NCBI RefSeq assembly: GCF_000285515.1
Contig: NZ_HE610958.1
Location: 663,519 to 727,518, forward strand
Length of the DNA: 64,000 nt
Origin: Paenibacillus senegalensis JC66
Lineage (GTDB): Bacteria > Bacillota > Bacilli > Paenibacillales > NBRC-103111
Reading direction: 5' to 3'
Shown here: piece by piece, positions 26,600-35,915 of the stretch
How positions within the stretch are numbered: position 1 is the first letter of the stretch
Layout of the letters: each line of letters opens with the position of its first letter
Notes under the pieces: model-generated
What the model saw: the letters and a program-made list of their open reading frames with translations, nothing else
Database searches by the model: none
Told to the model about the DNA's origin: nothing
Made by a program: the position numbers and the translations under genes

Positions 26600-27373
26600 T
26601 TACAAAACGATTTCTTGGCTTTCGTGCCAGTGCAGCAGCTTCTTTTCCAGGAAATCGGTCAACAGGTAGAGGATCAGCCCCGTGACGCTCAAGAGCAGAA
26701 CAGCTGTTAAAATAAGGCCAATATTGTACGTCTCGCTTCCCAAAATGACAAGATAGCCGAGGCCCGCCTTGGCTCCAATCATTTCTCCAATCACGGCTCC
26801 TGTAATCGCGTAAGTGGTCGACACTTTAACGCCGGACATGATCGAGGGCAAAGAGAACGGAGCCTCCACCGAGATGAATCTCTGCCACGGATTGGCCTTG
26901 AGGATTCTTAACAGATCCCTCATGTTCTTTTCCACAGACCGGATTCCAATAACCGTGTTGACCATAATTGGAAAGAAGACGACGAGTATGACCAATGCGA
27001 TCTTGGAGCTGGCTCCCAGCCCGAACCAGAGCAGAAACAGCGGCGCGATAGAAATTTTAGGCGCTGTTTGGGCCAGAACAACATAGGGAGTAAAGAGACG
27101 CTCTAACAGCGGACTCTTGGCCAGAATGTACCCCATAATCAACCCTAGCACGCAGCCAACGAGAAATCCGATAAAGATTTCATACAAGGTGGTGCCGATA
27201 TGAGTGTGCATATCTCCAGCAGTCATATAGTTAATAAATTGTTGGGCGAACACACCCGGACCTGGAAGGGTATGAGCCGGTACGTTAAAGAGGGATACAT
27301 AGCCCTGCCAGACGGCCAGAAACAACAGGAAGGTTGCGACGGCCAGGGCTACTTTGCGCCCATATTTACTCAT
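26600..27373 (-). CDS. ABC importer permease (SsuC/TauC/ThiX type)
   Basis: 257 aa with six transmembrane segments and the coupling motif EAPFSLPSIMSGVKVSTTYAITGAVIGEMIGAKAGLGYL. It belongs to the BPD-type permeases of NMT1/THI5, sulfonate and pyrimidine importers. It is the last gene of a five-gene operon that holds a second permease at 29275. AAGGTGATG precedes the start. Substrate inferred to be a pyrimidine-related compound from context. Confidence 0.85.
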   Translation of the reverse strand: MSKYGRKVALAVATFLLFLAVWQGYVSLFNVPAHTLPGPGVFAQQFINYMTAGDMHTHIGTTLYEIFIGFLVGCVLGLIMGYILAKSPLLERLFTPYVVLAQTAPKISIAPLFLLWFGLGASSKIALVILVVFFPIMVNTVIGIRSVEKNMRDLLRILKANPWQRFISVEAPFSLPSIMSGVKVSTTYAITGAVIGEMIGAKAGLGYLVILGSETYNIGLILTAVLLLSVTGLILYLLTDFLEKKLLHWHESQEIVL

Positions 27374-27388
27374 CAGTCATCACCTTCA

Positions 27389-28456
27389 TTACTGTAGTTT
27401 CGGAATAACAAAGTCTTCCGCCTTCAGATCTTTGTTAATGACCTCATACTCCTTCAGCGTATCGATAGTTACCTGCCATTTTTCCAGCTTGGAGGCGCCG
27501 TATCCTTCCTGCTCAGTCACTTCACTCTGCCACAGGTAAGGAATAAACACTTCATTAAAAATTTCTTCCGTTAAATCTTCTCGGCCTTCAAAAGAAGGAG
27601 CGTATTTCGCAATCGACATCTCAATCGCTTCTCTGGCATTACCGTTAATAATATAGTCAAGTGCTTTATTCAATGCGTTATTAAAGCAGATAACCGTCTC
27701 TTTATTGCTTTCCAGATAACGGTCCGAAGTTACCACTACGTTACCGAAGGATGGCAGGAACTCATCGGAACGGAATTCCTCAACCTCAACCCCGCTGTTG
27801 CGCAGTTCAACTGTTCTCAGCATGGAGAACGTAATCGCATCGACTTCATCCGCTACGAGAGCGTTCACGATCGATCCGGTTCCGACAATTTTCGTATTGA
27901 CATCATCGATAGACATTCCATTTTGCTCAAGCAGCACCTGAAGCTGAATATAGTTAGGACTTCCGAAGCTGGTTACGCCAATTGTTTTCCCTTTGAGGTC
28001 AGCCGGTGTGGAAATGCCTTTATCCTTTTTGAAAATGGTAGCTCCCAATCCGTTCTGGTAAGTCGTGTGAACGACTTTAACCGGGATATCCTGAGCTCTT
28101 GCCGTAATAACAGAGTCTCCGTTAGGAAAACCAAACTGCACATTGCCCGCTGCTACGTTTTTGACAATATCCGCTGCAGCAGCATACAGAAACTCAACTT
28201 CCAAGCCTTCTTCTGCAAAAAAGCCCTGCTCATGCGCCACATATAACGGTGCGTAATAAGGAACAGCAGCGCCATCAATCTGGATGGTTACGGTTTTTTT
28301 ATCGCCGCCTCCCTCGCCTTCAGGAGTCCCGCCTCCATTGCCGCCGTTTGTGCCATTGCCTCCGCCCTGGCCCCCACCGCCGCATGCCGCAACAATTAGA
28401 GCAAGAAGGGCAATCGGCAGAATGAACTTCATCCATGTCTTCGTCAACTTAAACAT
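27389..28456 (-). CDS. NMT1/THI5-like substrate-binding lipoprotein
   Basis: 355 aa. Signal peptide MKFILPIALLALIVAAC with lipobox, then a Gly-rich linker (about 25-55) and the NMT1/SsuA-type binding fold: VPYYAPLYVAHEQGFFAEEGLEVEF and GKTIGVTSFGSPNYIQ. It would be anchored outside the membrane and feed the two permeases of the operon. Ligand unknown; related proteins bind thiamine-pyrimidine precursors, sulfonates or pyrimidines. Its start overlaps the uridine-phosphorylase-like gene by 8 bp. Confidence 0.85.
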   Translation of the reverse strand: MFKLTKTWMKFILPIALLALIVAACGGGGQGGGNGTNGGNGGGTPEGEGGGDKKTVTIQIDGAAVPYYAPLYVAHEQGFFAEEGLEVEFLYAAAADIVKNVAAGNVQFGFPNGDSVITARAQDIPVKVVHTTYQNGLGATIFKKDKGISTPADLKGKTIGVTSFGSPNYIQLQVLLEQNGMSIDDVNTKIVGTGSIVNALVADEVDAITFSMLRTVELRNSGVEVEEFRSDEFLPSFGNVVVTSDRYLESNKETVICFNNALNKALDYIINGNAREAIEMSIAKYAPSFEGREDLTEEIFNEVFIPYLWQSEVTEQEGYGASKLEKWQVTIDTLKEYEVINKDLKAEDFVIPKLQ

Positions 28457-29240
28457 CCCCTTTTTTTAATATAATTTTGTTAATGGCGTGTAAGGCCACT
28501 TTACACAGATTCAACTGGCTTTCTTCATAATCGACAAGCCACTGATTGGTGATCCGGTTGCAGTGCACGACGCATAATGTCCCTGCGTAAGCGCCCATTA
28601 CGGAAGCCAAGGTCAGAATAGTCTCGGATTCCATCTCCAGGTTAAGCACGTTTAATGCTTTCATTTCCTCAATAATGCCAGCGCTGTAATTCAGACTGTT
28701 AACCGGTCGGCCCTGTGCATGATAGAAGGACGAGGTTGTTGCCCCAATTCCGAGATGATAGGCGAATCCCAGCTCTTCACAGCTTTCTACGAGTGCCTGT
28801 ACGATTTCATAATTGGCAACAGCCGGGTATTCAGGTCGCGCATAATGGTTGGACGAGCCTCCCATACGTACACTTCCCGTGTTGATGATGAAATCGCCGC
28901 ATTCAATCCCTTCCTGTATCGCAGCGGTCCCGCCAATCCTCAATAAATACTTGGCTTTCAGCTGGAGCAGTTCCAGAACTGCAATCTCAGTAGAAGGTCC
29001 GCCAATTCCGGTTGAACAGACGGAGATGGAATTCCCTTCATACAGTCCGGTTCCTACCTTAAACTCGCGGTTGGAGCCGACAATCCTATAGTCATCGAAG
29101 TGGCTTTGAATCAAGTCGACCCGTCCGGGATCGCCCGGAAGCAGCACATAAGGAGCAACTTCCCCTTCAGCTATACGGAGATGCGGTACCTTGTCCCCTT
29201 CGTACAAAGGAAAATCCGCGTTGATAAATGTGTGACTCAC
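28449..29240 (-). CDS. Nucleoside phosphorylase, uridine-phosphorylase-like
   Basis: 263 aa, PNP/UDP family. LLPGDPGRVDLI, the phosphate-site motif STGIGGPSTEIAVLEL, LLRIGGTAAIQ and the ribose-site motif VLNLEMESETIL are intact. It would cleave uridine or a related nucleoside by phosphate. It sits inside an ABC importer operon, so the imported compound may be a nucleoside or the operon may serve pyrimidine salvage. The base-specificity residues do not let me name the substrate. Confidence 0.8.
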   Translation of the reverse strand: MSHTFINADFPLYEGDKVPHLRIAEGEVAPYVLLPGDPGRVDLIQSHFDDYRIVGSNREFKVGTGLYEGNSISVCSTGIGGPSTEIAVLELLQLKAKYLLRIGGTAAIQEGIECGDFIINTGSVRMGGSSNHYARPEYPAVANYEIVQALVESCEELGFAYHLGIGATTSSFYHAQGRPVNSLNYSAGIIEEMKALNVLNLEMESETILTLASVMGAYAGTLCVVHCNRITNQWLVDYEESQLNLCKVALHAINKIILKKGDV

Positions 29241-29274
29241 TTTCCACAGCTCCTTTGATCTCTAATCGTTTAGG

Positions 29275-30045
29275 CTAGGATTTGATTTGTTTGGAATCGT
29301 GCCAGAAGAGGAGTCTGTTCTCCAGCAAACTGATCAGAGCATAGAAGATGACCCCGATAAGGATGGTATAGATGATGGTGGCGAACAGCATTGGTGAATT
29401 GTACGTCGTACTGTTATAAATGAGCAGAAAGCCTAGGCCGTTTTCTCCCGAAATCCACTCTGCCACAATAGCGGCGATGACCGCCTGGACCATCCCTACC
29501 TTTAATCCGGCAAAAATTTGCGGAAGCGAATGTGGCAATTCTACCTGAAAAATTCTTTGCCACCAATTCAGTCCGGTAATCTGCATTAGGCATTTCATAT
29601 TGTAAGTGATGCTTTTCAGGCCAAATACAGCCCCCAGCATGACTGGAAAGAACACCATGGATATAATCAGGACAAGCTTGGATACAAGACCTAGACCAAA
29701 CCAAATGACAAACAGAGGAGCCAAGGCGATTTTTGGTGCGGTTTGCGCCAGCAGGATATACGGCATCAGCGCATCCTCGATTACTTTAACCTTTCCTATC
29801 AGGTAGCCGATCAGATAGCCAAGCAGTGTGCCCAGCACGAATCCGGCCAACACTTCACCGGAAGTAACGGAGAAGTGAAAGAGAACATTCTCTCTGACCA
29901 GCATTTCATAGAAAGCCACACCTACATCTTTGGGGGTAGGCAGAATATAAGCCGGGACATCAAACCATACGATGTATAATTGCCATACAAGCACTAGCAA
30001 TCCAATGGCAAATACATACTCGCCAACTGTTCGTACTTTGTTCAT
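29275..30045 (-). CDS. ABC importer permease, second copy
   Basis: 256 aa, six transmembrane segments, with the coupling motif ELPHSLPQIFAGLKVGMVQAVIAAIVAEWISGENGLGFLL. It is clearly paralogous to the permease at 26600, so the importer probably has a heterodimeric membrane domain. Its ATG overlaps the stop of the ATPase gene by one base. Gene order ATPase-permease-phosphorylase-binding protein-permease is unusual because an enzyme gene splits the transporter genes. Confidence 0.85.
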   Translation of the reverse strand: MNKVRTVGEYVFAIGLLVLVWQLYIVWFDVPAYILPTPKDVGVAFYEMLVRENVLFHFSVTSGEVLAGFVLGTLLGYLIGYLIGKVKVIEDALMPYILLAQTAPKIALAPLFVIWFGLGLVSKLVLIISMVFFPVMLGAVFGLKSITYNMKCLMQITGLNWWQRIFQVELPHSLPQIFAGLKVGMVQAVIAAIVAEWISGENGLGFLLIYNSTTYNSPMLFATIIYTILIGVIFYALISLLENRLLFWHDSKQIKS

Positions 30046-30788
30046 CAGCCCAACACTTCCCTTAGCTTTTTAACGTAGGTAGTAAACTCCGGAGTTTCCT
30101 TAACCGTTACTGTACGCGGGCGGGGCAGGTCTATATCCATGACTTCATCTATTTTGCCTGGACGGGGCGACATTACGATCACCCGATCGGACAAGAAAAC
30201 GGATTCGGCTATACTGTGCGTAACAAACAGGATGGTTTTCTTGGTCTCATTCCATATGCGCATCAGCTCGATGCCCATCTTGTCTCGGGTCAGGGCGTCC
30301 AGCGCACCGAATGGCTCGTCCATCAGCAGTACATCCGGATTGTAAGAAAGCGCTCTGACAATGGACACCCGCTGCTTCATTCCCCCGGAAAGCTCGCGCG
30401 GGTAAGCATTTTCAAACCCTTTCAATCCTGCCAGCTCCAACAGCTTGTCCAGATTTGCCAGATTCTCCTTGGAGTCCATCTTTTTCACTTCCAGCGGGAA
30501 CTTCGCGTTTTGGTAAACCGTCTTCCAAGGAAGCAAAACAGAATCCTGAAATACAAAGCCGATATGGTCCGCCGATTTGGCCCAGTCAATCTTCCCAGAA
30601 GTCGGCTGGTCGAGATTAGCCAATATGCGCAAAAGCGTCGATTTACCGCATCCCGATGGCCCGATAATGGATATGAATTCGCTATTCTTCACATCAAGGT
30701 TAATATTGGTCAAGGCTTGGACTTCTTTGCCTCCACTGCCTCTATAAATTTTATTTACATCATTAATGCGAATCGCCGGATGTTCCAT
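30045..30788 (-). CDS. ABC importer ATPase (SsuB/TauB type)
   Basis: 247 aa. Walker A GPSGCGKST, Q-loop FVFQDSVLLPW, signature LSGGMKQR, Walker B VLLMDEPFGALDALTR and the switch His in FVTHSIAES are all present. It energises the two permeases downstream. It is the first gene of the importer operon, with the TTTTGTC-type operator-like site about 70-85 bp upstream. Confidence 0.9.
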   Translation of the reverse strand: MEHPAIRINDVNKIYRGSGGKEVQALTNINLDVKNSEFISIIGPSGCGKSTLLRILANLDQPTSGKIDWAKSADHIGFVFQDSVLLPWKTVYQNAKFPLEVKKMDSKENLANLDKLLELAGLKGFENAYPRELSGGMKQRVSIVRALSYNPDVLLMDEPFGALDALTRDKMGIELMRIWNETKKTILFVTHSIAESVFLSDRVIVMSPRPGKIDEVMDIDLPRPRTVTVKETPEFTTYVKKLREVLG

Positions 30789-30857
30789 GGATTCAACACT
30801 CCTTTTTCTAGAAACACGTCAAAGTCCATTGTATACAACATAAATCGACACCGTATA

Positions 30858-30871
30858 TGTCCATAAAGACA
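30858..30871 (-). promoter_or_regulatory. Operator-like site upstream of the ABC importer operon
   Basis: TGTCCATAAAGACA is an inverted repeat (TGTC-N6-GACA). The same 14 bp, extended by AAAA, occurs upstream of pyrC at 33609-33622. In both cases a -10-like hexamer (TACAAT here, TACGAT at pyrC) lies about 22-23 bp downstream, and no good -35 is present. This suggests an activator site, perhaps for the PucR-family protein. Confidence 0.6.
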
Positions 30872-30993
30872 AAAACAAATTCGAAAAATTGTCCGGATCA
30901 CTAAGCCGGCTTAAAATTAGAAAGCGGCATTTTTTTACAAACGGGCATGCTTATGCTCGTTAGTATGAACTCCTGTATCTGTTCATATGCACT

Positions 30994-32202
30994 TTACAAT
31001 TGCGGCAAAAAGCTTGTCCCATATCGGGGAAGCCTGCAATAGAAGTTCTCCGCAATAGTAGCGCCCACGCCGGCCAGACTCGGGAGCACGCCCAGATTGC
31101 GTCCCTCGGTTATTCCTTTGTGATAGACGAGCAAGGGAACATACTCCCGGGTATGATCGGTTCCCGGATGAGTGGGATCATTGCCATGATCCGCCGTAAT
31201 GATAAGCAGATCTGTCCCTCGCAATTGGCTGATCACATCCGGCAGCGCCTCGTCAAATTCAACAAGGGCTTGCGCATAGCCTTGAGGATCCCTGCGGTGC
31301 CCGTATAAGGCATCAAAATCCACTAAGTTGAGAAAACAAAGCCCCTGGAAATCGCGGTTCATCGTATCCAACAGCCGGCTCATTCCATCACGGTTGGATT
31401 TGGTCTTGATCTCTTCAGTAATTCCGGAGCCCGAGAAAATATCCGAAATTTTGCCGATGGCGATGCTGTCCCATTTCTTGGAGGCCAGTTCGTCAAGCAC
31501 CGTCCGTGCAGGAGGAGTTACGGAGTAGTCTCGGCGATTCGCAGTTCTGGTCCAACTGCCCGCTTCCCCGATAAAGGGTCTCGCGATGACCCGGGCAACA
31601 AAAAACTGCGGCTGTCTAGTTAATTCGCGTGCCTGCTCACATATGCGATACAGCTCATTCAGCGGCACCACATCCTCATGAGCGGCAATTTGCAGCACAC
31701 TATCGGCAGATGTATAGACGATTAGACTTCCGGTATCTACATGCTGCCGGCCAAGCTCATCGAGTATTTCCGTCCCGGAAGCCGCCTTATTGCCGATGAT
31801 CTTGCGGCCGCTGAGGCTCTGCAGCGCTGACAAAAGCCCTTCGGGAAAACCTTCCGGATACGTTTGAAATGCTGTCTCCGATTTGACGCCCATCAGCTCC
31901 CAGTGACCGGTTAGGGTATCCTTGCCTGCCGATAGCTCCGCCATTTTGCCGTAATGAGCCTGAGGGTTAGCTGCGGGGGTTACTCCACGAATCTGTTCCC
32001 CGATAGAGCCAAGGCCCATCCTTTCCAAATGCGGAAGAGAGAGACCCCCGACATAGTCGGCGATATGGCCAAGAGTATGGGCTCCCCGGTCGTTATACAG
32101 GGCCGCATCCGGCAGCTCGCCAATTCCGACACTATCAAGCACAATAGTGAACACCCGCTCAAACCTCGGCTGTTTGTGTAGATTTGCTGTTCCTGGTGTC
32201 AC
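30994..32202 (-). CDS. deoB: Phosphopentomutase
   Basis: 402 aa from GTG 32202, chosen because AAAGGGGGGAATTGAC lies just before it; an ATG 13 codons upstream lacks a well-placed site. Alkaline-phosphatase-like metal motifs: [28 protein letters not shown] and [23 protein letters not shown]. The enzyme interconverts (deoxy)ribose 1- and 5-phosphates, which fits a nucleoside phosphorylase nearby. It lies about 55 bp after pyrC and is presumably co-transcribed. Confidence 0.95.
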   Translation of the reverse strand: MTPGTANLHKQPRFERVFTIVLDSVGIGELPDAALYNDRGAHTLGHIADYVGGLSLPHLERMGLGSIGEQIRGVTPAANPQAHYGKMAELSAGKDTLTGHWELMGVKSETAFQTYPEGFPEGLLSALQSLSGRKIIGNKAASGTEILDELGRQHVDTGSLIVYTSADSVLQIAAHEDVVPLNELYRICEQARELTRQPQFFVARVIARPFIGEAGSWTRTANRRDYSVTPPARTVLDELASKKWDSIAIGKISDIFSGSGITEEIKTKSNRDGMSRLLDTMNRDFQGLCFLNLVDFDALYGHRRDPQGYAQALVEFDEALPDVISQLRGTDLLIITADHGNDPTHPGTDHTREYVPLLVYHKGITEGRNLGVLPSLAGVGATIAENFYCRLPRYGTSFLPQL

Positions 32203-32256
32203 GTCAATTCCCCCCTTTGTCTGGAACTTAACTGCTCCCATCCATTCACTTCAGGT

Positions 32257-33543
32257 TCACCTTGCTTCTTTGTAAACGCATTGGCCAGATACAAAAGTGG
32301 CGACAGCTTTGCCGCGCAGCTTCATGCCTGCAAAAGGACAGTTGGTGGATTTGGAATGAAACGCCTCCGGCTCTACCACCCATTCTTTGTTTGGATCAAT
32401 CAAGGTGACATCCGCATTAGCGCCTTCCGATAAGGTCCCCCCGGGCAAGCTCATAATTTGGGCAGGCTCTATCGTCAGCTTGGCCACTGCGGCATCGACC
32501 GAAAGCTTCCCGGTATGCACAAGGTGAGTAAAAGTGAGGCCGACACAGGTTTCCAGGCCAACCATGCCGAACGGGGCCTGGGCCAAGGGAAGCCGCTTCT
32601 CTGCCGCCGTATGAGGAGCATGATCTGTGGCGATGACATCCAGTGTGCCGTCTGCAAGCCCACTCGCAACTGCTTCCACATCTTGAGCTGTACGCAAAGG
32701 CGGGTTCACTTTAGCCAGTGCGCCGAATTCCAGCACCTTCTCATCCGTGATAGAGAAATGATGAGGCGCTCCTTCCGCTGTTACGTGAACGCCTCGTCGC
32801 TTGGCTTCACGAATCAGCTGCACTCCCCTTGCCGTTGATACATGCTGGATGTGCAGCCGTGCTCCGGTTTCTTCTGCGAGGAGCAGATCTCTCGCAATCA
32901 TCAGCTCCTCCCCCAAGGGCGAAATGCCGGGATCACCCAGACGGCGGCTGATCTCACCGCGATTTATCGCTCCAGCGGTCACCAGCCGGTGATCCTCGCA
33001 ATGAGAGCTAATCGGTACTCCCAGTCTTGCTGCAGTTACAAATGCTTCATAAATAATTGAGCTATCGACTACAGTTCGACCGTCATCCGTGAAGGTAACC
33101 GCCCCGGCATGAAATAGCGCTTCCATATCTGTCAGCTGCTCCCCTTGTATCCCGCGGGTGATCGCGGCTGACGAATAGACATGGACAACAGCGCTCTTCC
33201 TGCCTTCCTCTAACACAGAAGTTAGAGTTTCAGCGGTATCGATCGCCGGCTTCGTATTCGGCATGCAAACTACCGAAGTAAATCCCCCGGCTGCAGCTGC
33301 CAGGGAACCGCTGGCAATCGTTTCTTTGTCAGGATAGCCCGGCTCACGGAAATGCACGTGAATGTCGATTAGTCCAGGAACGACCAGCAGACCGGCAGCA
33401 TCAATAACGTGATCTGCTGCTTGAATCTCCTCAGGCAGATGACCGATGCGAACAATTTTGCCATCCTCCATGAGCAAGTCGGCGATTTGATGATACCCTC
33501 CGGCAGGATTAATCAATTCCCCGCCTTTTATAAGCGTTCTCAT
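32257..33543 (-). CDS. pyrC: Dihydroorotase (type I)
   Basis: 428 aa amidohydrolase barrel. Zinc-site motif GLIDIHVHFREPGYPDKET, VVCMPNTKPAID, the bridging and ligand residues in SHCEDH and HIQHVST, and DVIATDHAPHTAAEK are dihydroorotase hallmarks rather than hydantoinase ones. It interconverts carbamoyl-aspartate and dihydroorotate. It is the first gene of a pyrC-deoB unit with the operator-like site at 33609. Confidence 0.9.
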   Translation of the reverse strand: MRTLIKGGELINPAGGYHQIADLLMEDGKIVRIGHLPEEIQAADHVIDAAGLLVVPGLIDIHVHFREPGYPDKETIASGSLAAAAGGFTSVVCMPNTKPAIDTAETLTSVLEEGRKSAVVHVYSSAAITRGIQGEQLTDMEALFHAGAVTFTDDGRTVVDSSIIYEAFVTAARLGVPISSHCEDHRLVTAGAINRGEISRRLGDPGISPLGEELMIARDLLLAEETGARLHIQHVSTARGVQLIREAKRRGVHVTAEGAPHHFSITDEKVLEFGALAKVNPPLRTAQDVEAVASGLADGTLDVIATDHAPHTAAEKRLPLAQAPFGMVGLETCVGLTFTHLVHTGKLSVDAAVAKLTIEPAQIMSLPGGTLSEGANADVTLIDPNKEWVVEPEAFHSKSTNCPFAGMKLRGKAVATFVSGQCVYKEAR

Positions 33544-33608
33544 GGGACCCCATCCTTCTTCTGTTCTGTGAATATAGGCATCGTATCAAGAATAAAACCG
33601 CATGGAAA

Positions 33609-33622
33609 TGTCCATAAAGACA
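33609..33622 (-). promoter_or_regulatory. Operator-like site upstream of pyrC
   Basis: TGTCCATAAAGACA, identical to the site at 30858, with the same flanking AAAAA and nearly the same distance to a -10-like TACGAT. It abuts the terminator hairpin that closes the pucR-like gene. Confidence 0.6.
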
Positions 33623-33690
33623 AAAAAAACAACCAACTTTCGTCTTCCTGAACAAAACAAAAGGAAGGCGATTCATGTTTTGGTTGTTTT
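33622..33690 (-). terminator. Terminator after the PucR-family gene
   Basis: On the minus strand AACAACCAA pairs with TTGGTTGTT, with an inner stem CGCCTTCCT/AGGAAGACG, and is followed by eight T. It isolates the regulator transcript from pyrC. Confidence 0.8.
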
Positions 33691-33783
33691 ACGTTTTATA
33701 TCCTTAATTTTCTACCTTATAATTAACTTTTCATGTGAACTTCTCAGGGAACACTCCGATTTTTTACCAGATCCTGCTTAAGT

Positions 33784-35436
33784 CTAAACTTGTGTATGAA
33801 GAAGATGATACAACTTCATGCCGATATGCAGCCGCAATCGGTCCTCTGCCCGATGAACACTACAGCCGGTGAGCTGCTCGATTTTTTGCAGCCGGTATTT
33901 CAACGTATTGACATGGACAAACATCGAATCCGCGGTTTCCGCTAGACTGCAATCCTTCGCGAAATATTGGAACAGAGTTTCCGCCAGCTTGGCATTGTTC
34001 TTTTCATCATAATCCACGAGCTTCCCCACAGTTTCATTAAACAACGCCTCCAGCTCCTTCCGGTCATGGAAGCGGCTAAGAATACGGTAAATCCCAAGAT
34101 CGCCAAAGTAAATACTGCTGTTATTTCCCCAAACCGAACGGCCCAGCTGAATAGAGCGCACCGCTTCGCTATAGCCTTCTTGAATCCCCTGCAAGCCTGG
34201 ATAAAACCTGCCGATTCCTATGGTGCAGGAAGCACCGGAAAATTCCTGGCACAGCTGCTTTCGCAAATAATCGGCAAACGTTATAATCTGTTCTCTTACT
34301 GAAGCGGATGGCGGGAGCGCCCCTTGAAAATCAGGCAGTTCAGCCAGTTGGATCAATACGATTACATGCTCTTTCCTTTGCCCGATTATCGGCTTCGCTG
34401 TACTGAAAACAAGCAGATCATGCACTTTTTGCAGCCATTTTCGTTTGAATTCCTGAGCCTGAACCGCGTCACGATCCACGTTATCGGCTTGCAAAGAAAT
34501 AGCCAGCACCTGGTAATCTTTGCTGAAATCCCAACCAAACAAATGCCCGCGGGTAATCACCTCATCCTCATCCTGGGCATGGCCGGTTAGAACCTCGGAC
34601 AGAAAATCGTCCTTGAACGCCTGCTCCACATCAAAACGCGTCTTAACCTTCAAAAACTCCAATGCCAGTAAAGGGATCATCCGATCAAGTATGACTAACT
34701 CCCGGCCCTCGAAAGGATGCTCCGTTGGCCAGCAGGTAACATATCCATACAGCTCATCGTTTAACATTAAAGGGGCTACGATACATTCCAGCGCTTGTCC
34801 GTTCAACAGACGGGCCATACGAATAGATCTTTTATTCATTCTGAGCTCATTTTTTTGAAGACGGGTTAGCGGAGCCGGTTCCCCAACGGTGATTCTTCTT
34901 TCCAGCACAGGCAGTTCGGATTCCAGCGTAATCCGGTTTCCGGTAATCTGCTCACAGGCCTCGATCATCGCCGGGATCCCCTTCCCACCCATGGCTAACT
35001 CCGTCACCCATTGAAAGAACACTTCAAGACGATGGTCTTCATGAGCATGATGACCCAAGATGAACTCCATGAGCGGTGTCATAATATCCAAGTACGAGAT
35101 CTCTGCATCAATCTCGATAATAGGCAGATTAAGCCTGTTTCCTTCTTCAAGAATAACTTCAGGTATTTCATCCACGTATCGGCTCGTTTTGATGGCCAGA
35201 GCCGAGCTGCCAACTTCCTGCAGCTGGCCGACGAGAGCGCGTATGCTGTCTTCATCGTCTTTAATGGGATACAGACTGGTAAGCAGGAGGTCATGTCCCT
35301 TCAGCCATTGAATCACATCCGGCACTTCCATCACCGTAATATGATCAATTTCTCTGTCCAGTCCTTGCTCGCCTGCAACTACCCGGCATTGGACCAGCCC
35401 TCCAATTCCCATCGCTTTACGTACTGTAATTCCCAT
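33784..35436 (-). CDS. PucR family transcriptional regulator
   Basis: 550 aa. The N-terminal PucR sensory domain (MGITVRKAMGIGGLVQCRVVAGEQGLDREI...) covers about 1-125. A GGDEF-like/CdaR middle region follows, and the C-terminal HTH_30 motif SLAETADSMFVHVNTLKYRLQKIEQLTGCSV lies near 490-530. PucR proteins activate purine/ureide degradation genes in Bacillus; here it sits between pyrC-deoB and carAB. That makes it the likely regulator of the pyrimidine island (inference). ATG 35436 fits AAAGG better than the ATG at 35445. Confidence 0.85.
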   Translation of the reverse strand: MGITVRKAMGIGGLVQCRVVAGEQGLDREIDHITVMEVPDVIQWLKGHDLLLTSLYPIKDDEDSIRALVGQLQEVGSSALAIKTSRYVDEIPEVILEEGNRLNLPIIEIDAEISYLDIMTPLMEFILGHHAHEDHRLEVFFQWVTELAMGGKGIPAMIEACEQITGNRITLESELPVLERRITVGEPAPLTRLQKNELRMNKRSIRMARLLNGQALECIVAPLMLNDELYGYVTCWPTEHPFEGRELVILDRMIPLLALEFLKVKTRFDVEQAFKDDFLSEVLTGHAQDEDEVITRGHLFGWDFSKDYQVLAISLQADNVDRDAVQAQEFKRKWLQKVHDLLVFSTAKPIIGQRKEHVIVLIQLAELPDFQGALPPSASVREQIITFADYLRKQLCQEFSGASCTIGIGRFYPGLQGIQEGYSEAVRSIQLGRSVWGNNSSIYFGDLGIYRILSRFHDRKELEALFNETVGKLVDYDEKNNAKLAETLFQYFAKDCSLAETADSMFVHVNTLKYRLQKIEQLTGCSVHRAEDRLRLHIGMKLYHLLHTQV

Positions 35437-35674
35437 CCTGCTCATCCTTTCGTAGTCCGTACCTATAGGCTATGACCAGAAGGGGAATGGATAATCCTCC
35501 TCCGCCCGCACCATCCTTTAACCTTTGGAATCCTCCTGGTCAAAGCCTGCTTCCTTTATTATACCAGCGCAGGGCATCTATACATAATTGGAATCAACGT
35601 CTTTTATTGTATCACCAAAACAGGATTTAGAATTAGATGGCTCCAAGTAACTTCCCATATAAAAACACCAGTCC

Positions 35675-35835
35675 TTTTGTCCGGCGTTTAACTAACTAGT
35701 TATAGTTCTACATAAGCATTGGCAATTTCCGTTAAATCCTCTTAACAACTGAAATCATCTTTATGTGACTTAACTTCTAAGGTTTATATCGCTTTTGTAA
35801 AAAAGGTTGTTTATTTATTCGTTATAGTGTATATT
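35675..35835 (+). promoter_or_regulatory. carAB promoter region
   Basis: TTGTTT (35807-35812), a 17-bp spacer and TATATT (35830-35835) form a good sigma-A promoter about 80 bp upstream of carA. A TTTTGTC motif, the core shared with the island's other operator-like sites, is at 35675-35681. No PyrR-type attenuator hairpin was recognised in the 470-bp gap 35446-35915, which is otherwise AT-rich and without genes. Confidence 0.6.
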
Positions 35836-35915
35836 TATACAATAAAAATTGAATTTAGTGCATATCTATAAGGAATACAGCACTTATTATAAGAACTAGG
35901 TGGGAGTGAGACATC

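Noticed and set aside
35446-35915. PyrR-dependent attenuator before carA
   Set aside because: The leader is AT-rich, with a plain promoter and no terminator/antiterminator hairpins seen.
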